NCBI GenBank assembly: GCA_964019695.1
Contig: OZ026514.1
Coordinates: forward strand, 100,857,845 to 100,921,844
Direction of reading: 5' to 3'
Source of the DNA: Loripinus fragilis
Taxonomy: Eukaryota > Mollusca > Bivalvia > Lucinida > Lucinidae
Length of the DNA stretch: 64,000 bases
The translations under genes were made by a program, and so were the position numbers. The number at the start of each line of letters is the position of its first letter. The stretch's first letter is position 1. Positions 1 through 12,125 of this stretch are shown here, piece by piece. The notes beneath the pieces are model-generated. The model made no database searches and was not told the origin of the DNA. It worked only from the letters and a program-made list of their open reading frames with translations.

Positions 1-247
1 TACACATACTATTGCCATTTAATGGAAGGAGGAACATGATGCAGTGGTAGTAGATTGTCTGATAATGTCACCACAGCTTGCATTTGTGTGGTGACAGAAT
101 GAAAATGAGTCCCCCTAAAAAAAAAAAATTTTTTTTTTTTTTTTTTTTTTTTAGGGAGACTCCCACTTCTCCCTGGGTCCCATTTAGGGCAAATTTCGGC
201 CCCTAGGGCGACTATTTTGCCCTAGTTGCCCCCTAGCTTGATCCCTG
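1..247 (+). mobile_element. MITE family A, copy 1 (left end outside window)
   Basis: Non-coding element matching the copies at 20475-20850 and 27962-28354. It runs from the block about tacacatactattgcc, through an A-run/T-run centre at 118-152, to the terminus ending gatccctg at 247. The window starts inside it, so the left terminus is not seen. The family is fold-back at its centre and has imperfect CAGGGA(C/T)CAAGCT termini. Confidence 0.85.
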
Positions 248-1261
248 ATAGGCATGTAAAGTAGTGGTTTACTACTTTTCAACTTTGGTAGTTGAATGTG
301 ATTATGAATAAACATTGTATTAGAGGACCCCGTTTTCTTTAGCTTTTTCTTATTACCAAATTACTGCTTGTTTTAATGGTTACGGTTTCTTAATTTTTGA
401 TACAAAATTCATATTTTATACATCTGCATGATTAACTGTGTTGCCTGTGAACATTGTTGCCAATTAATATTGAAAAGCTTACAGAATAAATTTATTTTGA
501 GGTAAACTTTTGATATACAGGTACCATGCTTACTGCTAAAACACAATTTTCTTCTTTTTCTTTACTTTTAAAAATGGTTCAGGCCTCAGAAAATGTCAAA
601 TAAATCACTTAATCATCATCTAAAACATTTACTTTTTTAAAATGGTGTGAGGCATAATTTCTCTGGTGTTGAAATACATGTGCTTTGGCTCTGCTGATAG
701 TACAGAAAAACATAACACGTAATTCATTCCATACATAGTGCATATTTTCCTGGTTTGTTGGACTACATTACCATTTTCAAAAATAGTTTGCATGTGTTTT
801 GCTTTTGTAAGATTGAACTGCAAGATAAGAAACATATTCAGGGCTATTTGGTTTTGACAGAAAATATTTACCCTGGGCGGTCAGAAATAGGCTATTTAAT
901 TCCTGAATTTGCTACCACTGACCACTTTCTAAATGAAAGGCCTTGTCAGACTTACAAGATGTAACTCAAAAATTATCTATAGCTCTATATTTGTTGTTCT
1001 TGAACTGATAGAGAATATGAAGTAATAACAAAAACAATAGGACTTGAAAGTAAATAAAATGACACAAAATACTTCTTAGGCAGTCGAAAACTGATTTTGT
1101 CAGGATATTCAAAGGGTTAAGTAATAAGTGCAGAAAATTCAAATGATTCATGATCAATCTAGATCTTGTCAACAAGAAAGCACAAGGGTAGTTTCATCAA
1201 AATCTGTAAAAAAAAAAGACGCTAAAGTCTGAAAACAAAAGCAAGATGCCATCCGGATGCC
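248..1261. other. AT-rich stretch without recognised gene
   Basis: Short open frames of 60-70 codons occur on both strands (for example 755-964 plus), but none shows a recognisable protein family or convincing splice context. I see no repeat structure here. It could be intron of the minus-strand LRPPRC gene, but no further exon was recognised. Confidence 0.4.
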
Positions 1262-1798
1262 AGTTGTAAAGAGGTACATGCATTAAGGGGCTATTTTGGC
1301 ACCCTCTAGAGCAAAAAAACTGCAAATTGCTTTTCACCAATTACCTTGATTGGTTTATTAATAGAATAACTGAAGTGTAAAATTTCAGTATTTATTTAAA
1401 ATTTGACCGCTGCTATGGTAACAAAAATGGCCGACAAAATAGGCTTAAAACAGAGAAACTGCCATTTTGGACCAAATTTAAGGCATTTTAAGAATTAGAT
1501 ATCAGCACAGCTAAATATCAAAAAATCCTTTTTAATATGTTGTGTGCCATGGTAATTCTCATCTTCTGTTAAAATATATTTTTGGTATTTGCTTGTGCTC
1601 TATGTTAATTTCTCAGTCAAACCTCTCAATTTTGCTCCAAAATGGTCAATTTCCTATTTTCAGCCTATTTTGGCAGCCATTTTTGTTACCATAGCAACAG
1701 TAAGTCAAAGTAATATGAGACTTTTACACTTTGGTTCTTTTTCTAATAAACTAATCAGAACAAATTGGTGAAAAAACAGTTTTTATATTTTAGCCTCA

Positions 1799-1830
<32 letters not shown>

Positions 1831-1866
1831 AAAAAAGCCCCTTAATGCACGTAGCTCTTTGTAACT
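1262..1866. mobile_element. Fold-back MITE, about 600 bp
   Basis: The two halves are imperfect inverted repeats throughout. Termini pair around tgcattaaggggct (1279 onward) and its complement near 1845, and internal blocks with gctatggtaacaaaaatgg (around 1411) pair with the complement around 1690. A run of 28 G (1801-1828) interrupts the right arm only. There is no coding potential. No target duplication could be fixed. Confidence 0.75.
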
Positions 1867-2093
1867 CCGAATTTACATAAATGAAAAATTGGTTAAAAAC
1901 AAAACCAAGAACAATAAGTTTTAACACTGAACAGAACAAAACTCACTTAAAAATGCAAACTGTTATAAATTTTTCAAAGCGTGAACATTTTTAGTTACCT
2001 ATCTCTAAACATATCAGCAAAGAGAAAAAATCAAAGTGTTAGAATGCCTTTAAACCTATCCAGGCCATGCTTAAAAAATGAGCAGCAATGCAA

Positions 2094-2288
2094 GATTTCC
2101 AACAATGTGGTATGTGCAACCAGCAAAGTCTAAGATCAGCGCAGTCTGATCAGGGCCTTCGCTAGTAGCTTGAATATTATATGACTCTTAGGCTACTGGC
2201 CATCCATCATTGGAGTTTCTAAGCTTAAAAGAGGCTGCAAAGGCTCATCTGAGTCTACACTTGTCAAAATACCACATTGTTGGAAATC
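2094..2288. mobile_element. MITE family B, copy 1
   Basis: Ends are a 20-bp perfect inverted repeat (gatttccaacaatgtggtat and its complement). The inside carries a segment about tctgatcagggcctt and a taagcttagaaactcc block in reverse. Related copies lie at 36975-37159 (left end replaced by another MITE) and from 37917. No protein is encoded. Confidence 0.75.
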
Positions 2289-2335
2289 ACATGTCACAGC
2301 TCAATGTCTCGTTTGCCACTTCCTACTGGGATGTT

Positions 2336-2588
2336 CAGGGGACAAAAATATTTCAATATTACACACGTCCTGCAGTATGAGTGACTGACAATTTTCACTT
2401 GTCCTGCAAACACCTGAACTTGTCCTTTAAAAGTGTATGCAATAAAGAACATAAGGGAGTAATATGACTTCCTCGAGTAATTCTTCCCAAAGCACTCGTC
2501 CTACAGGACGAGTGCTTGCGAAGAATTACTCGTACTTTCTAGATTTCACTAGTAATTACAAGCGGACGAGTGGAATTTTTGTCCCCTG
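2336..2588. mobile_element. MITE, CAGGGG termini, 5-bp TSD
   Basis: Perfect 14-bp terminal inverted repeats caggggacaaaaat, bounded by the direct repeat atgtt (2331-2335 and 2589-2593). Inside is a near-perfect hairpin at about 2474-2535 whose arms contain gcactcgtcc and ggacgagtgc. A fragment of the same family (ggacgagtgg near 17862) has no intact ends. Confidence 0.8.
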
Positions 2589-2593
2589 ATGTT

Positions 2594-2959
2594 TTAGAGC
2601 TGGGTAGGTAGGTAGCATTTATTTTACATATACAAAAAAATATTTAAAAACACTTCTCCTATATACCCAGATACAGGGGATGTTTTTTAATGTTTTTAGC
2701 CAAAGAGTCTCAGAAAAAGACTAGAATTGTTTTTCTACGAAATAGAAAAACAGATTTCTCCCCCCTTTTGATGTCAAAAGCATGAGTCATAAAATACAAT
2801 TTCAAAAAGAAACATTAAAAACAATTTCTAACGGATATTCTAGTCATTTCATGCAGACAATCAGCTCGTATCTAGTAAAAATATCTGTCAATGTAGTTAA
2901 CTATTGCACAATCATAACCTGGTGATAAAATAAAATCATAAAATAGTCATAGATAATTG
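2594..2959. other. No recognised feature
   Basis: AT-rich sequence with a short ggtaggtaggta run near 2603. No gene or structured repeat seen. Confidence 0.4.
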
Positions 2960-3500
2960 TTTTTGTGATGGACAAAGTTCCAAGGGAAATAACTCAACAG
3001 AGTATAAATGACTACTATTCTTTCACTCTGCACATCGACTCATGTTGGCTGATACTTGTATAAAGTTTTGTGAATATAGCTTAAGCGTTTTTCAAGTTAT
3101 AGAGTGGACACGGTTTTTGATATGGACAAAGTTCCAAGGAAAATAACTCAAAAAGTAAAAGAGTTACCATTCTTGCACTCTGCACGTCATCTCATGCTGT
3201 TTGATATTTGTATAAAGTTTTGTGAATATAGCTTAAGTGATTTTCAAGTTATAGAGTGGACACAATTTTTGTGATGCACAAAGTTCCAAGGGAAATAACT
3301 CAAAAAGTATAAAAGGCAGAGTTACCATTCTTGCACTCTGCACGTCATCTCATGCTGATTGATATTTGTATAAAGTTTCGGGAATAGGGCTTAAGGGGTT
3401 TTCAAGTTATAGAGCCGACATGATTTGTGACAGACAGACAGACTGACGCCCGGAGAAAAACAATATGTCTCCCTACCCTGAAGGGGGGAGACATCATAAA
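2960..3500. repeat. Tandem repeat, three units of about 152 bp
   Basis: Units begin at gacaaagttccaag near 2971, 3125 and 3276. Each carries a ctctgcacrtcatctcatg block and ends with ttcaagttatagag. The array closes in a cagacagacagactgacgcc run and a gggggagacat tail (to about 3494). Units are 80-90% alike by eye. Confidence 0.8.
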
Positions 3501-3572
3501 CAAGAACTCCGCGGACGTCGATATCGAACCTGCTTTGGGCAAAATAATCATGTTTGAAGTCAATGTAATATA

Positions 3573-4800
3573 CTGACAAAGTCAATGGAGCCTCAAATGT
3601 AGGTCAAGGGTGCCAAATCAATATGCTTGTTGAGAATGTCAAGGACAATTACTATGCAAGGATTCATAGACCTCGCTATCGTAGAAAGAGAGAAACCAAC
3701 ATTAGTAAAATTGTAACAAAGTAAATGGAGCATGAAATATAGGTCAAGGGTAACAGGTCATGATGTGTGCTTGTAGATTATGTGAAGGGCATTTACTATG
3801 CAAGGTTTCATAATCTTAGCTATCATAGGTAGGGAGAAATACACTTTAGTATTTTACTCGACATAAAATTCTGACAAAGTCAATGGAGCGTGAAATGTAG
3901 GTCAAGGATACCAGGTCAAGGTGTGTGCTAGTAGAGCATGTCAAGGACAATTACTATGCAAGGTTTCATAATCCTAGCTATCATAGGTAGAGAGAAACAC
4001 ACTTTAGTATATTACTCGATGTAAAAATTCTGACAAAGTCAACGAGCGTGAAATGTAGGTCAAGGGTACCAGGTCAAGGTGCGTGCTTGTAGAGCATGTC
4101 GAGGACAATTACTATGCAAGGTTTCATAATCCTAGCTATCATAGGTAGAGAGAAACACACTTTAGTATATTACTCGATGTAAAAATTCTGACAAAGTCAA
4201 TGGAGCGTGAAATGTATGTCAAGGGTACCAGGTCAAGGGGCGTGCTTGTAGAGCATGTCAAGGACAATTACTATGCAAGGTTTCATAATCCTAGCCATAA
4301 TAGCTACAGAAAAACACACTTTAGTATTTTATGTTGTGACGTAAAATTCTGACAGTCAATGGAGCGTGAAATGTAGGTCAAGGGTACCGGGTCATTGTGT
4401 ATTTTTGTAGAGCCTGTCAAGGACAATTACTGGGCAAGGTTTCATAATCCTAGCCATAATAGCTACAGAAAAACACACTTTAGTATTTTATGTTGTGACG
4501 TAAAATTCTGACAGTCAATGGAGCGTGAAATGTAGGTCAAGGGTACCGGGTCATTGTGTATTTTTGTAGAGCATGTCAAGGACAATTACTGGGCAAGGTT
4601 TCATAATCCTAGCCATAATAGCTACAGAAAAACACACTTTAGTATTTTATGTTGTGACGTAAAATTCTGACAGTCAATGGAGCGTGAAATGTAGGTCAAG
4701 GGTACCGGGTCATTGGGTATTTTTGTAGAGCATGTCAAGGACAATTACTGGGCAAGGTTTCATAATCCTAGCCATCATAAGAACTGAGAAATTAATTGTG
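3573..4800. repeat. Tandem repeat, eight units of about 141-161 bp
   Basis: Units start with ctgacaaagtcaatgg or its variant near 3573, 3714, 3871, 4030, 4188, 4349, 4508 and 4668. Each contains gtaggtcaagggtacc and gcaaggtttcataatcc. The last three units are almost identical and share a deletion in the start block (ctgacagtcaatgg), while the first two are the most diverged. The array ends before gacggacagaaattcg. Confidence 0.85.
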
Positions 4801-5401
4801 ACAGAGTCGGTCGGAATGAATGACGGACAGAAATTCGAACTCCTATATTGCACCTGCGATAAAAATTCATCATTTATACAAGCCTTAGAGATGTAACATA
4901 AAATATAGGCATTTTGCTTAGTGGGCTGAGATGAAAAGCGAAATAAAAGTCCTAATCAAAGCAGTGTTCTCAGAGGAAAACTACGTCCCCCCAACCGCAA
5001 TAGGTGTCGGCAAGCATGCTTACTGCTCTTTATTGTGTCACAATGTTTCATCAATTATTTCAAGGGAGAGCATGCACAAACACAATTTTGATCAAACTTT
5101 GAAATAACAAAGTGCTGTGGTTACCGTGAATATAAGGTCAAGGTCATTAAAATTTAATTCACTCTTTTCTGTCTCCAAACAAATTACATGTATCTATGTA
5201 CGTTTGGTGCAGAAAAAACCTTTGGTTCAGAAGACAGAGCTCAGAAAAGGCTGAATTTACAGTTTTTTAAGAATGATGACCTTGAAATGAGGTGACCTTG
5301 AAAGTTAGGTCATCAATTTCATATGAACTCTACATTTTGTCACAATGATACAATACATTAAGTTTAGCTATAATACATTGTTCAAATCAAGAGATATCAT
5401 A
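4801..5401. repeat. GGTCA-rich degenerate repeat sequence
   Basis: Contains scattered aaggtcaaggtca and tgaccttgaaa motifs similar to those in the 8250-8690 array, but no clean unit. No gene seen. Confidence 0.45.
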
Positions 5402-6002
5402 CGAGGGCTGTTCAAATATGAATGCAAGTAGCTTCATAACTTTCTTCACATATATGCTACGACAAAATGGTAAACGTTTCTATAAAGGACTATATGTCAC
5501 CTTTAAACTGGCACCAGAGCTAAAGAAAAATACAGTATACTTATCGAGCTACAGCCCTTTGAATGAGGGTCACGTTAGTATACTAACAAACTCAATGCTT
5601 CGAACATATACCAGTGATATAGACGAGCATATAATTCTTCGATAAACAGGTAAAATGTCTTGAAATTTTTAAGGAAGTATCCCCATATTATTACATAATG
5701 ATTCTGTGAAAGTTGCGAAAATCCGAAATGCTTTTATTAAATTACAACGAATCGTTTTCACTAAAGTCTCCTTATGTTTGCAAATAAATGGTAAACAAAA
5801 CACCACCTTTCAGTTTTCAGTTAACATTATCTTTAACAAAATGCAAGAAGCAACATTAAAACTAGTTTTAACTCAAAGACAATATGTTGATTGCTCATAC
5901 TGAGTTGTTGCTACAAATTATTGATGGATAGTGGGTAATTTTTAAACGCTGAAAAGCATTTTTATTAAGTCAAAAATGCCTTAAGTGAAGGAGTTATAAA
6001 AT

Positions 6003-7512
6003 CAGGGTGCCCACTCTTACTCTGAAATGAAATTCCCTGACTTTTCACTGACTTTTCCCTGACAAAAATTCATTTTTCCCTGACCATTAATTAATTTTTA
6101 CCCCGCCTCTTCCACTTACAGTTGTCTGCTACACCCGTGTTTCAATTAATAACAGTTTTTTTTAAATATAAGTCTATGAGAGCAAATGACCCACAGGACA
6201 TGGCCAATTTCGACCTCAGGGGCATGGTTTGCAATATTTATGCAGGGGATCACTAAACATTGATATATACATAATATATTAGATGTGGGCCTCATGGTTT
6301 TAGAGGGTTTTTTTTCCATTTATAGTCAATGGACGATAATGACACCTAGGGTGTGGACAAATTTTGACCCCAGGGGCATGGTTGGCAGGATTTATGTAGG
6401 GGACCACTGGACATTGCTTTATATCAAATATATAAGCTGTGGGCCTGAACTTAAAGGGGACAGCAACCCTAATGATAAATGTGTTTTATCAGAAAGAGCT
6501 CTATGAACCATGAATTTTGATACAAGTTTCATCAAAATCGGTTGAAAATGTGCAAGTTATGGACATTTAAAGAATTCAATATGTCCGCCATTTAGCCTCC
6601 ATTTTGAATATTTAATTAGTTTTCAGATTTTTTTCAACTGCTTAATTTTTAGTTATCACAGCTATCACATCATCTGTGTTTGAGCAGATATGCAGCTTTA
6701 TACATAAGGAAAATGTTTCATTAAAGATTAATGCATATAATCCATTGGTTTGTCTTTTATTTTGATTACGCATAATTTATTAGGCTGAGTGACGTCACTA
6801 AGTCTACAATATGGCCGCTTCCATTACAGTCCATTTGCAAATATTCAAACGCCCACAACTTCCACATTTTTCAATCGATTTAGACGAAACCGGTATCAAA
6901 ATTCATGGTTTATTAAGATCTTTCATATAAAACATAATAATCATCAGGGTTGCCGTCCCCTTTAAATGGCGAGAAGTCGGATGGCTTGCCCACCTTTTAA
7001 ATTTTTATGTCTATACGGGAGCTTTATGTTGCCCATGGGCCATGGCAACTAGAGTTCCAGTCCAGTCAGCCCAAAAACCTTATGCATCCTTTCCCCTACC
7101 ATATATGCCTTACATGAAATTTGATCACAACTCGAGATATATACTTCTTTGAAAATGTGAACAGACAACGACAACAGACCATCAATATACTCATTAACAT
7201 ACCTCACTTCAGTCTTTGACTCGGGTGAGTTAAAACAATGTGACCACAAATTAGGTCTTAGATTAAAATAACAGTTAATAACCAAGAGAAATATTACTGG
7301 ATTGCATATTATATTCACCCTAAAAATATTGAAGTCATCATCTCATATCTGTTTGTTCAATTTTTGAGGGATTAACAAAGCATGATTTTAAAATTCCCTG
7401 ACTTTTGAAGATTTTCTAATTCCCCTGACCATTTTACAGAATCCCTGACTTTTCCCTGACCTTGAAGAAAAATCAAATTTCCCTGACTTTTCCCTGACGG
7501 GTGGGCACCCTG
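6003..7512. mobile_element. CAGGG-terminus element nested in 5402-8225, 5-bp TSD
   Basis: Terminal inverted repeat cagggtgcccac at both ends, flanked by aaaat (5998-6002, 7513-7517). Near each end the word ttccctgac recurs several times in the same orientation. Inside lie two diverged direct copies of a block with caggggcatggtt (about 6220 and 6370) and a further nested element at 6455-6961. The related element at 56308-57619 lacks this insertion, so the empty site is visible. No coding sequence. Confidence 0.85.
6455..6961. mobile_element. TTAA-flanked MITE nested in 6003-7512
   Basis: Termini aggggacagcaaccct and its near-complement (rggttgccgtcccct), each directly abutting TTAA (6451-6454 and 6962-6965). 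A further block, tcatcaaaatcggt, is mirrored near the other end. TTAA target duplication is typical of piggyBac and Kolobok superfamilies; which one is not decided. This is the third level of nesting here. Confidence 0.8.
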
Positions 7513-8249
7513 AAAATTTATACAGATTTTTTTTGTCATAACATTGCGACTTTTTTCTAAATTTGATCGTAAACTTTAAGTTTGGCCACTATAGGCATAA
7601 TTTACTATAAAATTACTCACCTGGTTGTGATGACTAGACAGATTGAACATATTTCAATTAATGTAAACACGTCATTAAGAAGCAGAAAAATTCTTGAAAA
7701 ATTATATAAAATGCAATTACTCTGTAAATAGAGGACGGCGCATTTTGAAAACCCCCTTATGAGATATTTAGCATGTTTTCAGCAAAATGCAATGAAAACG
7801 ACACAGTGATGCTCATTAGTACATCACCAGTAGATAACTCAAAATGACGTTTATCATAAAAATAATGACGTCACAAACGTGTCTGTTTACTCGAGATTCA
7901 AAGAGGATTATATAAACGTTTTCCTGCAAGCAACTTTTAGATTGTAACTTAAACTTGCATCTAAAATTTGGTGACATTGTGTCTAAAACTTACAAAGATA
8001 TGACACTATATCTGCAAATGTACCAAAACGTGCATTGCAATTTTCTTCAGAAAAACTTCAGTATACAGGAATGACATTCATATAAGGGTCTGTAACTCGA
8101 GAAATAAAGTGAGTGCCATTTTAAAGGCAATAAATAGTTCTTTCCAGAAAGGTATGACGTGTTGTCGTAGCATTTATGTGAAGAAAGTTATGAAGCTACT
8201 TGCATTCATATTTGAACAGCCCTCGTACAAGACCCTATTTTGGTCAAAA

Positions 8250-8690
8250 TATGACGTTTCAAAGTGCTGGTGTGACCTTGAAAATTAGGTCAAGGTCACC
8301 AAAATCTAATCAATGATTCCCCTTCTCCAAACAATGTATCTATGCGAGTTTGACGAAAATCTATCAACTGGTTCTGAAGATAACACTCAGAAACCATAGT
8401 TTGGACATTTCAAAGTGCTGGTATGACCTTGAAAATTAGGTCAAGGTCACCAAAGTCTAATCTACTATTCCCCTTCTCCCAACAATATATCTTTGCAAGT
8501 TTGGTGAAAATCCATCCACTAGTTCAGAAGATAACGCATGTAAACCATATTTTGGACATTTCAAAATGCAGCTGTGATCTTGAAAATAAGGTCAAGGTCA
8601 CCAAAATCTAATCAACTCTTCCCCTCCTCCCAACAATGCATATATGCAAGTTCTGTCAAAATCCATTTACTGGTTCAGAAGACAAGTAGC
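8250..8690. repeat. Tandem repeat, three units of about 152 bp
   Basis: Each unit has ggacatttcaaa (8403, 8555), the box taggtcaaggtcaccaaa and a caacaatgyatctatg block. The motif tgaccttgaaaat recurs. Open frames of about 60 codons at 8423-8611 and 8574-8756 are the repeat read through and are not genes. Confidence 0.8.
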
Positions 8691-8737
8691 CCAATGGGCA
8701 ACAATCCCTCACCTGGGAGCCAGCATATTGTATTTAT

Positions 8738-9201
8738 TATGCTCAAAGGCAGGTAACTCTGAACTTAAAACAGTGACCAGGAACTAATTCAAAAACATAA
8801 GATATTATGCCAGTTCTGGTTATTTGCAAGTATTAAAAGATCTGAAGTAAAGTATATTTTAAGATGCTCATGGGCAGCTAACTCCATAGTCAATGATGGG
8901 ATCTGATCGATCCATACTATAATGTATGTCCTTATAACCTACAACTTAACAAGGAAGAAAAAAATCAAATGAAAAATGAAGGCGCTAGAGTGGTCAAAAC
9001 ATTATACAGCTATATTTTCGATGCTCAATTGCAGCTCACTCTGTAGTTGTTGTCGAGTGTGGCCGATAATCAAACTCATACAAGCTTTTATGGGTCTCCA
9101 TGTTACAAGCAAGAATGAGGACGATCCATTCAAAAATGAACGTGCTAGAGTGGTCACAAAAGATCTCCCATTGTAAGCCTATGCAGATTTTTATGACTCT
9201 C
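8738..9201. repeat. Diverged monomers leading into the 936-bp array
   Basis: Three diverged monomers of 130-180 bp begin around ctcaaaggcaggtaact (8738), ctcatgggcagctaact (8869) and ctcaattgcagctcact (9023). They are related to the subunits of the following array but much less alike. Confidence 0.65.
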
Positions 9202-12009
9202 AAGGGCAGTTAACTCCACAGTCTGATGTTGGTTCTACTTAAAGTTCAAAATTATCCAAGTTTTAAATGTTGTCCTTGTTATCTGCAAGAATGAAGACGA
9301 TCCAATCAAAAATAAAAGCGCTAGAGTGGTCACAACACTATCCATCAATTTTTTAAGATGCTCAAGGGGAGCTAATTCCATAATAGGTGATGGGGTCTTG
9401 AGGAAATTCAAACTCATCCAAGCTTTTATAGCTGTCCTTCTTATCTGCAAGAATGAAGAAAATTGAAAGCACTAGAGTGGTCACAACATTACTCCCATTA
9501 TAAGTCTATGGGGATTTTCAAGACACTAAAGGGCAGCAAACTCCACAGTCCAAGGTCGGACAGGCTGAATTTTGAACTTATCTAAGACTTTATGGGTGTC
9601 CTTCTTGCTTTCAATAATGAAGATTATCCAATCAAAAATGAATGCACTAGAGTGGTCACAACATTTTTCATTAATTTTTCAGACACTCAAGGGCAGCTAA
9701 CGAAATTCAAACTCATCCAAGCTTTTATGGTTGGTCTTGTTACCTCATCCATCCAAAAATGAAGGCTTTAAAGTGGTCACAACATTTCTCCCATTATAAG
9801 TCTATAGGGGGTTTTCCAGACGCTCAAGGGCATCTAACTCCACAGTCCCAGGTCTGATCTTGCTGAATTTCCAACCCATCCAAGATTTTATGGTTGTACT
9901 CGTTACCTGCAAAAATGAAGAAATCCAATCAAAAATGGTGGAGCTAGAGTGCTCACAAGATTTTCCCCATTAAACCCAATGGTAGTTATCTGTTGCTATG
10001 GAAACCAAGAGTTCTGATCGGATCATGGACCAAAACTTAATGCAGCCTTTCCCCCACCCCAATGATGCTCCAGATGAAATTAATTTCAATCGGCCAACTC
10101 GTCTCAGAGATGTTTGAAAGTGTGGACGGACGGACACAAGGGCAGTTAACTCCACAGTCTGATGTTGGTTCTACTTAAAGTTCAAAATTATCCAAGTTTT
10201 AAATGTTGTCCTTGTTATCTGCAAGAATGAAGACGATCCAATCAAAAATAAAAGCGCTAGAGTGGTCACAACACTATCCATCAATTTTTTAAGATGCTCA
10301 AGGGGAGCTAATTCCATAATAGGTGATGGGGTCTTGAGGAAATTCAAACTCATCCAAGCTTTTATAGCTGTCCTTCTTATCTGCAAGAATGAAGAAAATT
10401 GAAAGCACTAGAGTGGTCACAACATTACTCCCATTATAAGTCTATGGGGATTTTCAAGACACTAAAGGGCAGCAAACTCCACAGTCCAAGGTCGGACAGG
10501 CTAAATTTTGAACTTATCTAAGACTTTATGGGTGTCCTTCTTGCTTTCAATAATGAAGATTATCCAATCAAAAATGAATGCACTAGAGTGGTCACAACAT
10601 TTTTCATTAATTTTTCAGACACTCAAGGGCAGCTAACGAAATTCAAACTCATCCAAGCTTTTATGGTTGGTCTTGTTACCTCATCCATCCAAAAATGAAG
10701 GCTTTAAAGTGGTCACAACATTTCTCCCATTATAAGTCTATAGGGGGTTTTCCAGACGCTCAAGGGCATCTAACTCCACAGTCCCAGGTCTGATCTTGCT
10801 GAATTTCCAACCCATCCAAGATTTTATGGTTGTACTCGTTACCTGCAAAAATGAAGAAATCCAATCAAAAATGGTGGAGCTAGAGTGCTCACAAGATTTT
10901 CCCCATTAAACCCAATGGTAGTTATCTGTTGCTATGGAAACCAAGAGTTCTGATCGGATCATGGACCAAAACTTCATGCAGCCTTTCCCCCACCCCAATG
11001 ATGCTCCAGATGAAATTAATTTCAATCGGCCAACTCGTCTCAGAGATGTTTGAAAGTGTGGACGGACGGACACAAGGGCAGTTAACTCCACAGTCTGATG
11101 TTGGTTCTACTTAAAGTTCAAAATTATCCAAGTTTTAAATGTTGTCCTTGTTATCTGCAAGAATGAAGACGATCCAATCAAAAATAAAAGCGCTAGAGTG
11201 GTCACAACACTATCCATCAATTTTTTAAGATGCTCAAGGGGAGCTAATTCCATAATAGGTGATGGGGTCTTGAGGAAATTCAAACTCATCCAAGCTTTTA
11301 TAGCTGTCCTTCTTATCTGCAAGAATGAAGAAAATTGAAAGCACTAGAGTGGTCACAACATTACTCCCATTATAAGTCTATGGGGATTTTCAAGACACTA
11401 AAGGGCAGCAAACTCCACAGTCCAAGGTCGGACAGGCTAAATTTTGAACTTATCTAAGACTTTATGGGTGTCCTTCTTGCTTTCAATAATGAAGATTATC
11501 CAATCAAAAATGAATGCACTAGAGTGGTCACAACATTTTTCATTAATTTTTCAGACACTCAAGGGCAGCTAACGAAATTCAAACTCATCCAAGCTTTTAT
11601 GGTTGGTCTTGTTACCTCATCCATCCAAAAATGAAGGCTTTAAAGTGGTCACAACATTTCTCCCATTATAAGTCTATAGGGGGTTTTCCAGACGCTCAAG
11701 GGCATCTAACTCCACAGTCCCAGGTCTGATCTTGCTGAATTTCCAACCCATCCAAGATTTTATGGTTGTACTCGTTACCTGCAAAAATGAAGAAATCCAA
11801 TCAAAAATGGTGGAGCTAGAGTGCTCACAAGATTTTCCCCATTAAACCCAATGGTAGTTATCTGTTGCTATGGAAACCAAGAGTTCTGATCGGATCATGG
11901 ACCAAAACTTAATGCAGCCTTTCCCCCACCCCAATGATGCTCCAGATGAAATTAATTTCAATCGGCCAACTCGTCTCAGAGATGTTTGAAAGTGTGGACG
12001 GACGGACAC
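9202..12009. repeat. Higher-order tandem array, three 936-bp units
   Basis: Units 9202-10137, 10138-11073 and 11074-12009 are almost identical; the visible differences include g/a near 9566 versus 10502 and a/c near 10040 versus 10976. Each unit is built from about five or six diverged subunits marked by ctcaagggcagctaactcc and gctagagtggtcacaac. The repeated small frames on either strand have no recognised family and are shadows. The junction joins ggacggacacaagg to gcagttaactcc, which suggests unequal exchange through the short shared caagg. Confidence 0.9.
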
Positions 12010-12125
12010 AAGGACGCCGGCGCGAGTCCCATCCTATAAGCTCCCATCGAGCCTTCCGCTCTCGTGAGCTAAAATTACAGAGCACAATAAGTATGCTGGA
12101 AAAATGTCCCTATCTGAACCTATGT

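Larger units (their letters stand above)
5402..8225. mobile_element. Mariner-like TIR element copy 1, with nested insertions
   Basis: Long terminal inverted repeats start cgagggctgttcaaatatg and extend for about 65 bp (5402 onward and ending 8225), flanked by TA (5400-5401, 8226-8227). The termini resemble those of mariner-type elements, which duplicate TA (family knowledge). No transposase is readable; the short frame at 5418-5645 is the TIR read through. A second element, 6003-7512, sits inside; without it the copy would be about 1.3 kb, like 56308-57619. Confidence 0.85.

Noticed and set aside
3573..4800. Regular spacing of about 157 bp, considered as a CRISPR-like array
   Set aside because: Whole units are repeated without unique spacers; it is an ordinary tandem repeat in a eukaryotic genome.
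9235..11322. Three identical 71-codon minus-strand frames and three 61-codon frames
   Set aside because: They recur with exactly the 936-bp period of the tandem array and have no recognisable protein features, so they are repeat shadows.
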